DNA of 64,000 bases from CAZKAP01 sp964550895 (lineage in GTDB: Bacteria; Bacteroidota; Bacteroidia; Flavobacteriales; Flavobacteriaceae): NCBI GenBank assembly GCA_964550895.1, contig CAZKAP010000004.1, forward strand, positions 44,947-108,946, in the 5' to 3' direction. The position numbers were made by a program, and so were the translations under genes. Of the stretch, positions 56,020-64,000 are shown in pieces. Position 1 is the first letter of the stretch. The number at the start of each line of letters is the position of its first letter. A model generated the notes under the pieces. That model saw nothing but the letters and a program-made list of their open reading frames with translations. It did not search any database and had not been told where the DNA came from.

Positions 56020-56055
56020 AAAAGGACCGCTCCTGCCTAAGGGGACGGTCCTTTT
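56020..56055 (+). terminator. Terminator after the PorP/SprF gene
   Basis: AAAAGGACCG at 56020-56029 pairs perfectly with CGGTCCTTTT at 56046-56055, with a 16-base loop. It ends the cargo-PorP unit. Confidence 0.7.
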
Positions 56056-56222
56056 CTCTATCAACACTACCAAAAAACTTAATCCTTTATTCCTGAGTCA
56101 CGTATTCGTACGACAATCTGTTTACAAAGGTGGGAATTTACTGAGTCTTGGAGCCGGTTCAATCGGTGAATCGGAAAAAGCCTTAGGCGAATAGCGCAAT
56201 GACTTGGATAAAGGGGAAGAAG

Positions 56223-58271
56223 TCAGTGAACCAGATCCTTGTTGATGTGGCCGTTGAGGTCCAGGTACCAATCGTCGAAGTCGTCTCCATCGGTCAGCGC
56301 CCAGCTCACGAAGAAGTTATAGGCTTTTTCTATGCTGTTCTTTTCTGTGGGGGTCCGCACGTTTCCGTATACTTTAAGCGCCCAGGGAAGGCCTTTTTCG
56401 GATCGGTAATTGCCATCCGGGTCTTTCGACGGACCTGAGCCATCGAAGTTGATATCACCCAGGGCCGTTGTGAGGTTGGAGGGCAGATGCACTTCGCGCT
56501 CCCGGTCCTTGTTGATGATCAGAAACATATCGATGTTTTTTTCATCCAGCCACTCTTCTTCTGGCTCGCCTGTAAACGCCATTTCCACTGTCTTGGTAAG
56601 GGAAACATCATAGCCGTGATCGTCGGTAAGCACCACTACCGCATAGTCGTGACCTGGCTCCAGGCCGTTATTGGCCGTTTGAATATAATTGTGGTAGCGA
56701 GAGGTTCCGGTAACTGAATTCACCGCAGCGGCCGGCATATTTCGGAAGGCCAGGCCAACCCCATTGGTGAGCCCGGCTCCGTCGTTTGCGATTCGATAGT
56801 GAATGCGAAGCCGCTCCACTTCTTCGCTTTCGTTCAGAACTTTTTCGTAACGGTACTGCACGGCGGCGTCGTTAAAGTCGTAATCCCCGTAATACGGCCA
56901 GAGATCCTCGGCCATGAAGGTGATCCAGGAATTTTCACCCGGGATGAACTGCTTGTAGGCGGCCGTCGGGTCCTCGGGATAGGCGTCATCGTCGTCGTTG
57001 ACGCCGTCCCCGTCGGTGTCCGGAGTGCCAAATTGCTGGCTGTTCCACTCGCCGTAGGCCAGATCGGTAATGGTAAATCCGAGGGGGGTGCCGGCGGGGC
57101 TACGGAAGCCATACACGTACGACCAGTCGCCGCTCTCCACATCCATGGTGATCAGGTTGGCATTGGAGGATTCGTCGGATATCCAAAGCGTGCCTTCCTC
57201 GTCGAAGGCAAGGCCCGTCGCCACGAAGGGGAGGTCTTCGTCGTGAAGCAGGGTGGCCTTGTATTTATTGCCTTTCAGGTCCAGCCGGTAAACGCCGGAT
57301 TCCGAGGAGAGGTAGAGCGTACCGTCGGGAGCGAAGGCCATATCGCCTCCATCCTTATCGTCGAGCCCGTCGAGCTTTCTGTTTGTGAGCTGTTTGGCGT
57401 TGGAGGCATCGTAGGTGTAGACCCGGTTTCGGGTGGAGAAGTACAGGTCCCCATTGGGGCCCATGGTCATCCGGTGGCCCTGTCCCTTGCCCATTTTTCC
57501 AACCGAAGTCCACTCAGCATTATCCAGATCGAATCGCCGCATCAGCTCGAAAGGCCCGTCCAGGGATACCGCATAAATGGCATTCGTGGCAGGGTCGTAA
57601 GCCACGCAATGGGTGCCTTTGGGCATGATATCGAGCAGCTCGTAGTTGCCTGTCTCCTCGTCAATCAGGTAGACCTCGGCTATGCCGTTCACGGCAATCA
57701 GGAAATTGTCGTCTCCCTTACCGGTCTTTCCCGGCCCTCCTATGGGCTTCTTCCCGGCGAAGGCGGTAGCGGCATTGAATTCCAGGTTCGTGCCCTCTAT
57801 GGGGACGAATGCCCCCTGAAAGGCAGAACCCGACTTCTTTCGGACGTACAAAGTGTTGATGTAGCTGGGGAGTTCACCGGTAATGGTGATCGGTCCCCCG
57901 GTCACCGTCCCGCTGTGAACGCGGTCCAGGAAGGGCACATCGGGGTTTTCCAGACTCTCATTTTCGTAGCTTTCCCGGTTTATGGCCTCATAATCCATGG
58001 GGTCCACCAGGTCCATCTGGTACAGGAATACATCGTAGCGCGCGCCGACTTCGGCATCGTTGATGTTGAGGGTGAATTTTTTCGAGGTATCGAAATCGAA
58101 GTCTTCGGAGAATTGGATCTCCAGCAGGCCGGAAGGAGGGGCTTCGGGCACATCGTCCAGTTGTAGCCTGCAGGAAACGGACAGCATGAGAATCAGTACG
58201 ATCCCACCTTTTGTGACCCGGTGGAGCCCAGGCCTGGATAAAAGCAAAAGCGGTTTGCAACTAAGATTCAT
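56223..58271 (-). CDS. LruC-domain lipoprotein
   Basis: 682 residues from the ATG at 58269-58271. A lipobox GGIVLILMLSVSC is present near residue 34, giving a lipoprotein. The middle (about 165-430) is a repeated beta-propeller-like part with MTMGPNGDLYFSTRN, MAFAPDGTLYLSSES and LAFDEEGTLWISDES. One thrombospondin-like DTDGDGVNDDDDAYPEDP element follows (about 425-440), then the LruC domain (about 450-682, TFMAEDLWPYYGDYDFNDAAVQYRYE). LruC proteins are common in Bacteroidota and in Leptospira; their function is unclear. It is transcribed away from the divergent dus gene. Confidence 0.85.
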   Translation of the reverse strand: MNLSCKPLLLLSRPGLHRVTKGGIVLILMLSVSCRLQLDDVPEAPPSGLLEIQFSEDFDFDTSKKFTLNINDAEVGARYDVFLYQMDLVDPMDYEAINRESYENESLENPDVPFLDRVHSGTVTGGPITITGELPSYINTLYVRKKSGSAFQGAFVPIEGTNLEFNAATAFAGKKPIGGPGKTGKGDDNFLIAVNGIAEVYLIDEETGNYELLDIMPKGTHCVAYDPATNAIYAVSLDGPFELMRRFDLDNAEWTSVGKMGKGQGHRMTMGPNGDLYFSTRNRVYTYDASNAKQLTNRKLDGLDDKDGGDMAFAPDGTLYLSSESGVYRLDLKGNKYKATLLHDEDLPFVATGLAFDEEGTLWISDESSNANLITMDVESGDWSYVYGFRSPAGTPLGFTITDLAYGEWNSQQFGTPDTDGDGVNDDDDAYPEDPTAAYKQFIPGENSWITFMAEDLWPYYGDYDFNDAAVQYRYEKVLNESEEVERLRIHYRIANDGAGLTNGVGLAFRNMPAAAVNSVTGTSRYHNYIQTANNGLEPGHDYAVVVLTDDHGYDVSLTKTVEMAFTGEPEEEWLDEKNIDMFLIINKDREREVHLPSNLTTALGDINFDGSGPSKDPDGNYRSEKGLPWALKVYGNVRTPTEKNSIEKAYNFFVSWALTDGDDFDDWYLDLNGHINKDLVH

Positions 58272-58404
58272 GGCTATTCGATTCGGGTACTTCTTATAAC
58301 GAAGCCAGCGGGGGCTTATTGCATTGATAATTAGACCGTTCGATCCGTTTAGGGCTTTGCGATTATCCCTGACATCGAACCGCACACTAATCCGCTGATA
58401 TTCA

Positions 58405-58420
58405 TATTTTTGTATTTTTG
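58405..58420 (+). promoter_or_regulatory. Tandem -7 elements before the dus gene
   Basis: TATTTTTG occurs twice in a row (58405-58412 and 58413-58420). The second ends 6 bases before the ATG at 58427, which implies a leaderless or very short mRNA. The doubled element may give two start points 8 bases apart. Confidence 0.6.
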
Positions 58421-58426
58421 CCGCCC

Positions 58427-59419
58427 ATGGCTAAGATCGGATCCATAGAACTTCCGGATTTTCCCTTGTTGTTGGCTCCCATGGAGGATGTCAGCGACCC
58501 GCCCTTCCGTGCACTCTGCAAGGAGGAGGGAGCGGATGTGGTCTACACCGAATTCATCTCCTCCGAAGGCCTGATACGGGATGCGGCTAAAAGCGTGATG
58601 AAGCTGGACATATACGAAAAAGAGCGGCCTGTAGGCATACAGATCTTCGGGGCCGAGCTGGACAGCATGTTGCAGGCCGTGGATATCGTAACCGAGTCTC
58701 AGCCCGACATCGTCGACATCAATTTCGGCTGTCCGGTCAAGAAGGTGGTCTGCAAAATGGCCGGTGCGGGTATCTTGCGGGATATCCCCAAGATGGTGGA
58801 GCTTACCAGGGAGATGGTCAAGAGGACCCATCTGCCCGTTACCGTCAAGACCCGCCTGGGCTGGGACACGGAAAGCATAAAGATCGTTGAGGTGGCCGAG
58901 CGCCTGCAGGATGTGGGCATTGCGGCCATATCCATACACGGGAGAACCCGGGTGCAGATGTACAAAGGAAACGCCGACTGGCGGCCCATAGCCGAGGTGA
59001 AGAACAATCCGCGCATGTACATACCCGTGTTTGGCAACGGGGACGTCTTTAGCCCGGAGGATGCCGTTCGCATGCGGGACGATTACGGACTCGACGGAGC
59101 CATGATCGGGAGGGCCAGTATCGGGAATCCCTGGTTCTTCGGCGAGGTGAAGCATTATTTCAAACACGGCACCCACAAGGCCAAACCCACTATAGCCACC
59201 CGGGCGGAGGCGGCCCGGCGCCACCTTCAGATGTCTATCGACTGGAAGGGCGAGAAGCTGGGTGTACTGGAAATGCGCCGTCACTATTCCAACTACTTCA
59301 AAGGCATCCCGAACTTCAAGGAATACCGGATGAAGATGGTCACCACCGACTACGCCGAAGAGGTGTTCGAGACCCTGCAACAAGTCAAGGAGCGTTTCGG
59401 AGAGATGGTATCGGTCTGA
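58427..59419 (+). CDS. dusB: tRNA-dihydrouridine synthase (DusB type)
   Basis: 330 residues from ATG 58427; a TTG at 58418 lies within the -7 element. The enzyme reduces uridine to dihydrouridine in tRNA with FMN and NADPH. Seen motifs are LLLAPMEDVSDPPFRALC (FMN-binding opening), INFGCPVKKVVCKMAGAGIL with the catalytic Cys, VTVKTRLGW, ISIHGRTRVQMYKGNADW, and GNGDVFSPEDA. Typical length. It is divergent from the LruC gene and followed by an unrelated unknown gene with its own leader. Assignment to DusB and not another Dus class is by overall resemblance. Confidence 0.93.
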   Translation: MAKIGSIELPDFPLLLAPMEDVSDPPFRALCKEEGADVVYTEFISSEGLIRDAAKSVMKLDIYEKERPVGIQIFGAELDSMLQAVDIVTESQPDIVDINFGCPVKKVVCKMAGAGILRDIPKMVELTREMVKRTHLPVTVKTRLGWDTESIKIVEVAERLQDVGIAAISIHGRTRVQMYKGNADWRPIAEVKNNPRMYIPVFGNGDVFSPEDAVRMRDDYGLDGAMIGRASIGNPWFFGEVKHYFKHGTHKAKPTIATRAEAARRHLQMSIDWKGEKLGVLEMRRHYSNYFKGIPNFKEYRMKMVTTDYAEEVFETLQQVKERFGEMVSV

Positions 59420-59586
59420 ACCGGCTGATTTCAGTCCTATCGAACGCGAAACCCATTTTTCAGTATCTCAGGGTTAGCACTGAAAATCATTATATTAGTC
59501 TCTTATGGGCTGTTGGTCGAAAAAACTTCCGCTTCCCGATAGAATCGCTACATTTAGAGATTGATAACCACAAAACACCCAACCGC

Positions 59587-60888
59587 ATGAAAACCGTGTA
59601 CATTCTCGCCGCCCTGTTCCTGATATCCGGCCCGTTGCAGGCGATGGATGCTCCTGTTGCTGATAGCAAGGACGGTTCGCTGAAGATCGTTAACGATTTT
59701 CAATCCGACATTACTGTAACCGTTTACAAGGGAAATGATGAGAAGATAGCACCCGCCCTGCGCAAGGTGGAGGGCGCCTTCCCGCTCAAGGTAACCCGGG
59801 ACACCACTCTGATATACCGAAACCTGAAGGATCCTGTTTTCCTGTGGGTCGATGTCACCTTTCGCAATGGGTCTACCTGGACCATCGACGCCTTTAGGCT
59901 CGACCGGGGTTCCCGGGAAGTACTGACCATACGTGATGACCTGTTCGGCCGGCCCATAACCAAGGACAGCGAGAAGTACTTCAAGGAACTCAAGGAGGAT
60001 TTCTACAGCGATATCACCATACTCGAGCAGAATGTGCGCAATCAGGACGAGCAGCTGAAGTTCCTCTTCGGGGGGCTGGCCATCGTGAAGGTAGATGGAG
60101 ATAACGGTGACAATGTTCGGATCAACTATATGGAATCTGGGATACTGGGCCGGCAGATGGACCTGGACACGGTATTTACGGAAAGATTTGTCGAGCGGTA
60201 TCAGTACATACTCAAAGATTCTTTCCTGCTCGAACCCTATATGGGGCGTAAGAACCTGGTGCCGGGCATACAGGAATTCGCCAAGGTGCCCCGACCCAAG
60301 GGACACCTGTACAAGATCAGCTATGCCATCAAAGGCCTGGATAACAGCGTACAGTTTCAGGATTCCAAGACGCTGGAACAGCGGTGGAAATCAATTAAGA
60401 AAGACCTGAGGAATATCTTCCTGGAGGATTACATACAGGCCGTGCAAAAGAAATCCAACAACGAGAGCATACAGGTTCGCGAGTACAACCGGGTATCGGG
60501 CTACAAGCTGATGAGCGTGGAAATCGACGAGTACGGGCCCTATGCCGAAAACGAAAACGATCCGGTAGGCCTGGTAACGCGAGAAGGGCCTTATTTCCTG
60601 CAGCAGCAGCGGGTATTCGAGGACCTGCAGGGAGAGAGCCTGCTGGCGCTGGGGTACCAGGGTGCGACCGTCGACCATACCGAATGGATACGGGAGCAGG
60701 CCGTGACGTATCTGGATGAGCTGATGCAGATCAAAGGCGCCCGTCAGTCCTTCTACCTGGACAAGCTGAATAAACTGGGCATACAAGGATACTATCAGGT
60801 GAATCGCTCCGAGTATGTGAGCGCCCTGCAGTCCCTCAGGGATCAGTTATCCGTCCCTTCGGACCCTGTAGAGGAAGAAGAGGAATAA
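59587..60888 (+). CDS. Exported protein of unknown function
   Basis: 433 residues with a signal peptide (MKTVYILAALFLISGPLQA). I do not recognise the family. An N-terminal beta-rich part (about 25-125) contains LKIVNDFQSDITVTVYKGNDEK and a pattern like extracellular binding domains. The rest is mainly helical with many charged residues, and the C-terminus ends in an acidic VEEEEE tail. No lipobox and no further membrane segment are seen, so it is likely periplasmic. A -7-like TACATTTA at 59548-59555 could be its promoter. A strong terminator follows 26 bases after the stop. Confidence 0.7.
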   Translation: MKTVYILAALFLISGPLQAMDAPVADSKDGSLKIVNDFQSDITVTVYKGNDEKIAPALRKVEGAFPLKVTRDTTLIYRNLKDPVFLWVDVTFRNGSTWTIDAFRLDRGSREVLTIRDDLFGRPITKDSEKYFKELKEDFYSDITILEQNVRNQDEQLKFLFGGLAIVKVDGDNGDNVRINYMESGILGRQMDLDTVFTERFVERYQYILKDSFLLEPYMGRKNLVPGIQEFAKVPRPKGHLYKISYAIKGLDNSVQFQDSKTLEQRWKSIKKDLRNIFLEDYIQAVQKKSNNESIQVREYNRVSGYKLMSVEIDEYGPYAENENDPVGLVTREGPYFLQQQRVFEDLQGESLLALGYQGATVDHTEWIREQAVTYLDELMQIKGARQSFYLDKLNKLGIQGYYQVNRSEYVSALQSLRDQLSVPSDPVEEEEE

Positions 60889-60914
60889 TCCGCAACGCGG
60901 GTAATAAAACAAAG

Positions 60915-60947
60915 AGCCCGGGCATTCGGCCCGGGCTTCTCTTTTTC
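60915..60947. terminator. Terminator between convergent unknown genes
   Basis: AGCCCGGGC at 60915-60923 pairs with GCCCGGGCT at 60929-60937 around a 5-base loop, followed by TCTCTTTTT. It mainly ends the plus-strand gene and may serve both. Confidence 0.8.
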
Positions 60948-60963
60948 ATATAGTGCATTGCGA

Positions 60964-61338
60964 TTACTCGGTAACCCAGACTTTATTCTTGGAATCCCAG
61001 CGGCGTGATTTGCGGTTATCGGTCTGCTGCACGCGCTGCTGTTCGTAGTTCAGGGCGTTGCGCAATCCGAAGTTAACGCGAATGTATTCCAGGTTGGCCC
61101 GCTGCTCGTATTCCAGTTCGTCTTCCAGGCTGCGGATTTCATCCAACAGGGCCTCGTTTTCATATGCGAGTGAATCGTACTGCTTAACGCCTTGCATCAG
61201 CACCTCCTTGGCATAGGCCTGTGGCTTAGGTAGATTTTCCTGTGGCTTTGACATGATCTGAGGGAACAGGATCAGCGCCAGGGCCAGTCCCCACCCCAGT
61301 AACATCATGATGCCTATGTAGTAGCTTGGAATTTTCAT
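60964..61338 (-). CDS. Small membrane-anchored coiled-coil protein, unknown function
   Basis: 124 residues. One membrane helix (about 6-28, YIGIMMLLGWGLALALILFPQ) is followed by a periplasmic or cytoplasmic coiled coil (about 45-105, YENEALLDEIRSLEDELEYEQRANLEY). It ends in a basic region RKSRRWDSKNKVW. I do not recognise a family. It is a single gene; about 285 gene-free bases lie upstream before the permease stop, in which I see no supported feature. Confidence 0.65.
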   Translation of the reverse strand: MKIPSYYIGIMMLLGWGLALALILFPQIMSKPQENLPKPQAYAKEVLMQGVKQYDSLAYENEALLDEIRSLEDELEYEQRANLEYIRVNFGLRNALNYEQQRVQQTDNRKSRRWDSKNKVWVTE

Positions 61339-61623
61339 GGGTGTTAATTTAGTCGTTTTGGCTCTTCGTAAAAGAAGTAGTGGTTATAAAACCGGATCAA
61401 TATAAGCAATGTAACCCTTTGGGGGCATAAAAGTTAGAGAATTCTGTCCAAAAATCGGACGAGGAGCGCATTTGGAAGCCAGGGGTTCCCAGGGTCAGGG
61501 CAAAGCGGCACTGGATTTAAGGATAGCGGTTGCGACCCGCTCAGGGGCGGCTCACGGGGCCCAGGGCCCAAACGGAATCCTTCTGCTCATAGGAAAGGAC
61601 ATTTGCCATTTGCGGGCGCGTTT

Positions 61624-62856
61624 TCAGCCCAGATCATAGCGCGATCGAGGCCCGAAAAGCAGGCGCCTGTTAACCTGGCGGCTGGAGATCAGCGCGGCGA
61701 AGAATCCGAGTACGATGATGGTCCCAAGAACGATCAGCACATTCTCCCCCCTTAGTTCAACCGGGTAGGCCAGGGTAGTCGTGATTTTCAGCCATTGAAA
61801 GCGTATCTGGGAGGCCACCAGCAGGGCCCCGATCACCACCCCCATCAGCCCGCCCAGCCCGGTAAGCAGTATGCCCTGATAGAAGTAGATCCACTGCAAC
61901 TGTTGCATGGTGGCACCTATATTGTACAGGGTCTTGGAGTGCTCCTTCTTGTCGATGATCATCATAATGATCGCCCCGGCCACATTGAAGAGGGCGATAA
62001 TTAAAACCAAGGTAAAGATTAGGTAGGTCGCGAGATTCTCGGTATTGAGCATCTTGTGCAACGTACTGTTCAGCTCCTCCCGGGTCAGGACCACCAGATC
62101 GGGCCCCAGGGCTTCTTGCAATTCGTTGCGCACCCCCTGCAGGGAGGCTTTGGGCTTCAACTTCAGGGAAATCCCACTGAGCTGGGCGCTGTCTTTTTCC
62201 AGGAGCACCTGCACCAAAGGCAGGGACGCGAAGAGGTAGCGCTTATCCAGGTCTTCCTGCAGACTGTACACCCCGCTGGCCACCAGTCCGACGCTGTTAT
62301 AGGGCCTCGACTGTAGACCCTGGTTGGCGAGCGTACCCTTGCCCGGCTTGGGGGCGAGCACCACCAGGGGAGTCTGGTAATTGTTTATGGGAACTTGCAA
62401 AAGATTGGCCATGCCGGCGCCGATCACCGTATGGCGGTCGCTGATGCCCCAACTCCCGTAGTACAGTGCGCTGTCGATGCCTGTTACCCGTCGGAAGGCG
62501 CTGTCCACCCCGCGTATGGTAGCGATGTGGCTCTTCTCCCGGAAGCTCAGGTACACGCGCTCCTCGATTTCTTTGGAATAGGAGGCAACGCCCTCGATCC
62601 CGGCCAGTTTCTGGTGCATGTCCGGGGTGTAGGAGAAGAATTTACCGGCCGCCGGCCTGATTTTCAGGTCGGGGTCCAGGGTGTTGGTGTATTGCAGGCT
62701 GAAGTCCTTGAGGCCCGCGAAGGCCGAGAGCACGATGAAGAGGGCCGCGGCACCTACCACGATTACCATGAAGGTAATCAGGTTGATGATGTTCACAGCA
62801 TTCCTCCGGCTCCTGACAAAGAGGTAACGACGCGCTATATACAGCGGGAAATTCAC
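61624..62856 (-). CDS. LolC/LolE-type ABC transporter permease (FtsX/MacB family)
   Basis: 410 residues. One N-terminal helix (about 20-45, NIINLITFMVIVVGAAALFIVLSAFAG) is followed by a large periplasmic domain (about 48-265). Three more helices follow (about 275-300, 325-350, 372-395) and the C-terminal permease core. The opening NFPLYIARRYLFVRSRRNAVNIIN is typical of the lipoprotein-releasing LolC/E class. These proteins extract lipoproteins from the inner membrane, together with an ATPase that is not in this window. The ATG overlaps the rbfA stop by 4 bases, so it is coupled to rbfA. Confidence 0.9.
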   Translation of the reverse strand: MNFPLYIARRYLFVRSRRNAVNIINLITFMVIVVGAAALFIVLSAFAGLKDFSLQYTNTLDPDLKIRPAAGKFFSYTPDMHQKLAGIEGVASYSKEIEERVYLSFREKSHIATIRGVDSAFRRVTGIDSALYYGSWGISDRHTVIGAGMANLLQVPINNYQTPLVVLAPKPGKGTLANQGLQSRPYNSVGLVASGVYSLQEDLDKRYLFASLPLVQVLLEKDSAQLSGISLKLKPKASLQGVRNELQEALGPDLVVLTREELNSTLHKMLNTENLATYLIFTLVLIIALFNVAGAIIMMIIDKKEHSKTLYNIGATMQQLQWIYFYQGILLTGLGGLMGVVIGALLVASQIRFQWLKITTTLAYPVELRGENVLIVLGTIIVLGFFAALISSRQVNRRLLFGPRSRYDLG

Positions 62857-63251
62857 TTCTTCTTTCGCTTTTCCAACAGGTCCGGGTTTTTTACCGGGTC
62901 CTCACCTTCCTTAAGGGACTTATCGATGTTGTCGATGTACTCCAGGGAATCGTCCTTGTAGAAGACCAGCTCGGGTACCCTCCGAAGCTGGTGGCGCGTG
63001 CGCTGAGCGAGCTCGTGCTTGATCAGGGGCTCGTTGGAACGGATCCCGTCCAGCAACGCATCCGCCTTGCCGTTGGGGAAGATGCTCAGGTACACCTTGG
63101 CGATCGACAAATCGAGCGATACCCGCACCTTGCTCACGGAAATGATCACCCCCTTTAGTCCGCCATCTGTTGCTGCACGCTGAAGGATTTCGGCGAGGTC
63201 TTCCTGTATGAGCCCTGCGATTTTCCGTTGTCTTTGCGATTCCTCTTCCAT
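62853..63251 (-). CDS. rbfA: Ribosome-binding factor A
   Basis: 132 residues from ATG 63249-63251; a longer frame opens at 63284 but its first residues lie in the promoter. RbfA assists 16S rRNA 5' end maturation in the small subunit. The family pattern ESQRQRKIAGLIQEDLAEILQR opens it, then SVSKVRVSLDLSIAKVYLSIFP and LAQRTRHQLRRVPELVFYKDDSLEY, with the usual D-S-L-E-Y box. A basic C-terminal tail follows. It is the first gene of a two-gene unit with the permease. Confidence 0.93.
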   Translation of the reverse strand: MEEESQRQRKIAGLIQEDLAEILQRAATDGGLKGVIISVSKVRVSLDLSIAKVYLSIFPNGKADALLDGIRSNEPLIKHELAQRTRHQLRRVPELVFYKDDSLEYIDNIDKSLKEGEDPVKNPDLLEKRKKK

Positions 63252-63255
63252 GCGG

Positions 63256-63284
63256 CAAAAATAGGCTTTTTGTAGTACCTTCAA
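63256..63284 (-). promoter_or_regulatory. Promoter of rbfA (leaderless)
   Basis: Minus strand: TTG (complement of 63282-63284), 18-base spacer, TATTTTTG (63263-63256), and then only CCGC before the ATG at 63251. The transcript would start at or next to the ATG. An overlapping palindrome TACCTTCAAGGTA lies at 63276-63288. Confidence 0.7.
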
Positions 63285-63307
63285 GGTAGTAAAAACAGAC
63301 CGAAAGC

Positions 63308-63709
63308 ATGAATAAAATCGAACATATCGGCATCGCCGTCAAGGATTTGGAAGCCGCCAATGCCACTTACGAGAAACTCTTCGGAGCGCCCCCCTACAAG
63401 CAGGAAGGGGTCGAATCCGAAGGCGTGCTAACCTCCTTTTTCGCCAACGGTCCCAATAAGATCGAATTGCTGGAAGGGACCAACCCCGACAGCCCGATTT
63501 CGAAGTATGTCGAAAAGCGAGGCGAGGGCATACACCACATCGCCTTTGCGGTGGACGATATACGCACCGAGATGAAGCGCCTGGCCGACGCGGGCTTCAG
63601 GCTCCTGAACGAAGAACCCAAGAACGGGGCCGACAACAAGCTCGTGGCTTTCGTTCACCCGAGGGACAATCACGGGGTGCTAATTGAATTGTGCCAGGAT
63701 CGGGGGTAG
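63308..63709 (+). CDS. mce: Methylmalonyl-CoA epimerase
   Basis: 133 residues, usual length. The enzyme interconverts (2S)- and (2R)-methylmalonyl-CoA in propionate metabolism. It is a VOC-fold protein: MNKIEHIGIAVKDLEAAN carries the first metal His, IELLEGTNPDSPISKYVEKRGEGIHHIAFAVDD the middle Glu/His ligands, and VLIELCQ the last Glu. It is divergent from rbfA with 56 bases between. No mutase or carboxylase gene is adjacent. Confidence 0.93.
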   Translation: MNKIEHIGIAVKDLEAANATYEKLFGAPPYKQEGVESEGVLTSFFANGPNKIELLEGTNPDSPISKYVEKRGEGIHHIAFAVDDIRTEMKRLADAGFRLLNEEPKNGADNKLVAFVHPRDNHGVLIELCQDRG

Positions 63710-63945
63710 GCGGGTTACGGGATGGCCGGATTGAATTCAGGTTATGACAGAAGTCCGAATGTACTGCCTGTTGCGCCTTGGATTGCGGTTATGTTGCCCT
63801 GCTGCTTGCATACGCCAGGTCGGGTCTGAAATAGTGGGCCCTGAGGGCTTGATGCAGAGTGCGTCCTCGTTCCAGAAGTGCGAAAACTATAATCAAAAAG
63901 GATTGAAAATTGCGGAAATATCGTAATTTTGCTGCCCACTATTTA
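63710..63945. other. Gene-free stretch before tRNA-Met
   Basis: No gene can be supported. It contains the tRNA promoter at its right end and is otherwise unremarkable. Confidence 0.5.
63903..63931 (+). promoter_or_regulatory. Promoter of tRNA-Met
   Basis: TTG at 63903-63905, an 18-base spacer and TAATTTTG at 63924-63931 match the -33/-7 promoter. The tRNA starts 14 bases after it. Confidence 0.65.
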
Positions 63946-64000
63946 GGTCCTATAGCTCAGTTGGTTAGAGTAGCTGACTCATAATCAGTTGGTCCCTGGT
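63946..64000 (+). tRNA. tRNA-Met (CAT), cut by the window edge
   Basis: The sequence starts GGTCCTATAGCTCAGTTGG, with an anticodon arm CTGA-CTCATAA-TCAG carrying CAT. The D arm is complete; the T arm is cut at base 64000. The elongator tRNA-Met pattern fits better than the lysidine tRNA-Ile, but the missing 3' half leaves some doubt. Confidence 0.85.

Noticed and set aside
56003..56194. 63-codon open frame after the PorP/SprF gene
   Set aside because: It spans the terminator hairpin and has no signal peptide, motif or plausible start region.
56799..58166. 455-residue plus-strand open frame opposite the LruC gene
   Set aside because: Shadow of the LruC lipoprotein gene with no signal peptide or motif.
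59457..59486. Inverted repeat TTTTCAGT/ACTGAAAA after the dus gene
   Set aside because: An AU-rich 8-bp stem with a 14-base loop and no T run; too weak to call a terminator.

Overview
The window is bacterial chromosome from a gliding member of the Bacteroidota, most likely the Flavobacteriaceae. The evidence is three proteins with type IX secretion (T9SS) type B C-terminal sorting domains, three PorP/SprF-family outer-membrane proteins, an sprC-sprD-sprB-sprF-like gliding operon, promoters of the Bacteroidota form TTG-N18..21-TAnnTTTG, and lineage-typical DUF4175, LruC and head-GIN proteins. Base composition is G+C-rich for this family. A Robiginitalea-like organism is a guess only.

Layout. 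1-4.3 kb (minus strand): DUF4175 protein, ybeY and the start of mnmG, overlapping as one operon, with a perfect parS-type site inside the end of ybeY. 4.3-8.5 kb: gltX and an SPFH protein facing glnS. 8.7-27.7 kb (plus): the gliding adhesin operon, dominated by a 4692-residue SprB-like adhesin with about 42 repeats. 27.8-28.4 kb: folB and tRNA-Cys. 28.4-32.0 kb (minus): rnr, a head-GIN protein and a LysE transporter. 32.0-32.5 kb: a 31% G+C gap with a cluster of DnaA-box-like sequences, the best candidate for the chromosome origin. 32.5-43.4 kb: an ElaA-type acetyltransferase, then a long minus-strand run (unknown secreted protein, S41 protease, rnpA, M1 peptidase, S8 protease, metallo-beta-lactamase-fold enzyme, SulP transporter, universal stress protein). 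43.5-49.7 kb: CPA-type antiporter, small membrane protein, two related lipoproteins and lepA. 49.8-56 kb (plus): TonB-receptor-like barrel, then a second T9SS type B cargo and its own PorP/SprF partner. 56.2-64 kb: LruC lipoprotein, dusB-like gene, two unknowns, a LolC/E-type permease with rbfA, methylmalonyl-CoA epimerase, and a tRNA-Met cut by the window edge.

Two themes stand out. First, the window probably spans the replication origin: an AT-rich DnaA-box cluster at about 32.0-32.5 kb, parS at 258-273, mnmG and rnpA nearby, and a change of G/C skew sign between left and right halves in hand-counted samples. Second, it is rich in T9SS surface machinery: each of the three type B cargo proteins is followed by a PorP/SprF-like gene, which fits dedicated cargo-specific translocation partners. 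Several housekeeping genes also have the -7 promoter element only 4-9 nt before the ATG, implying leaderless or nearly leaderless mRNAs.
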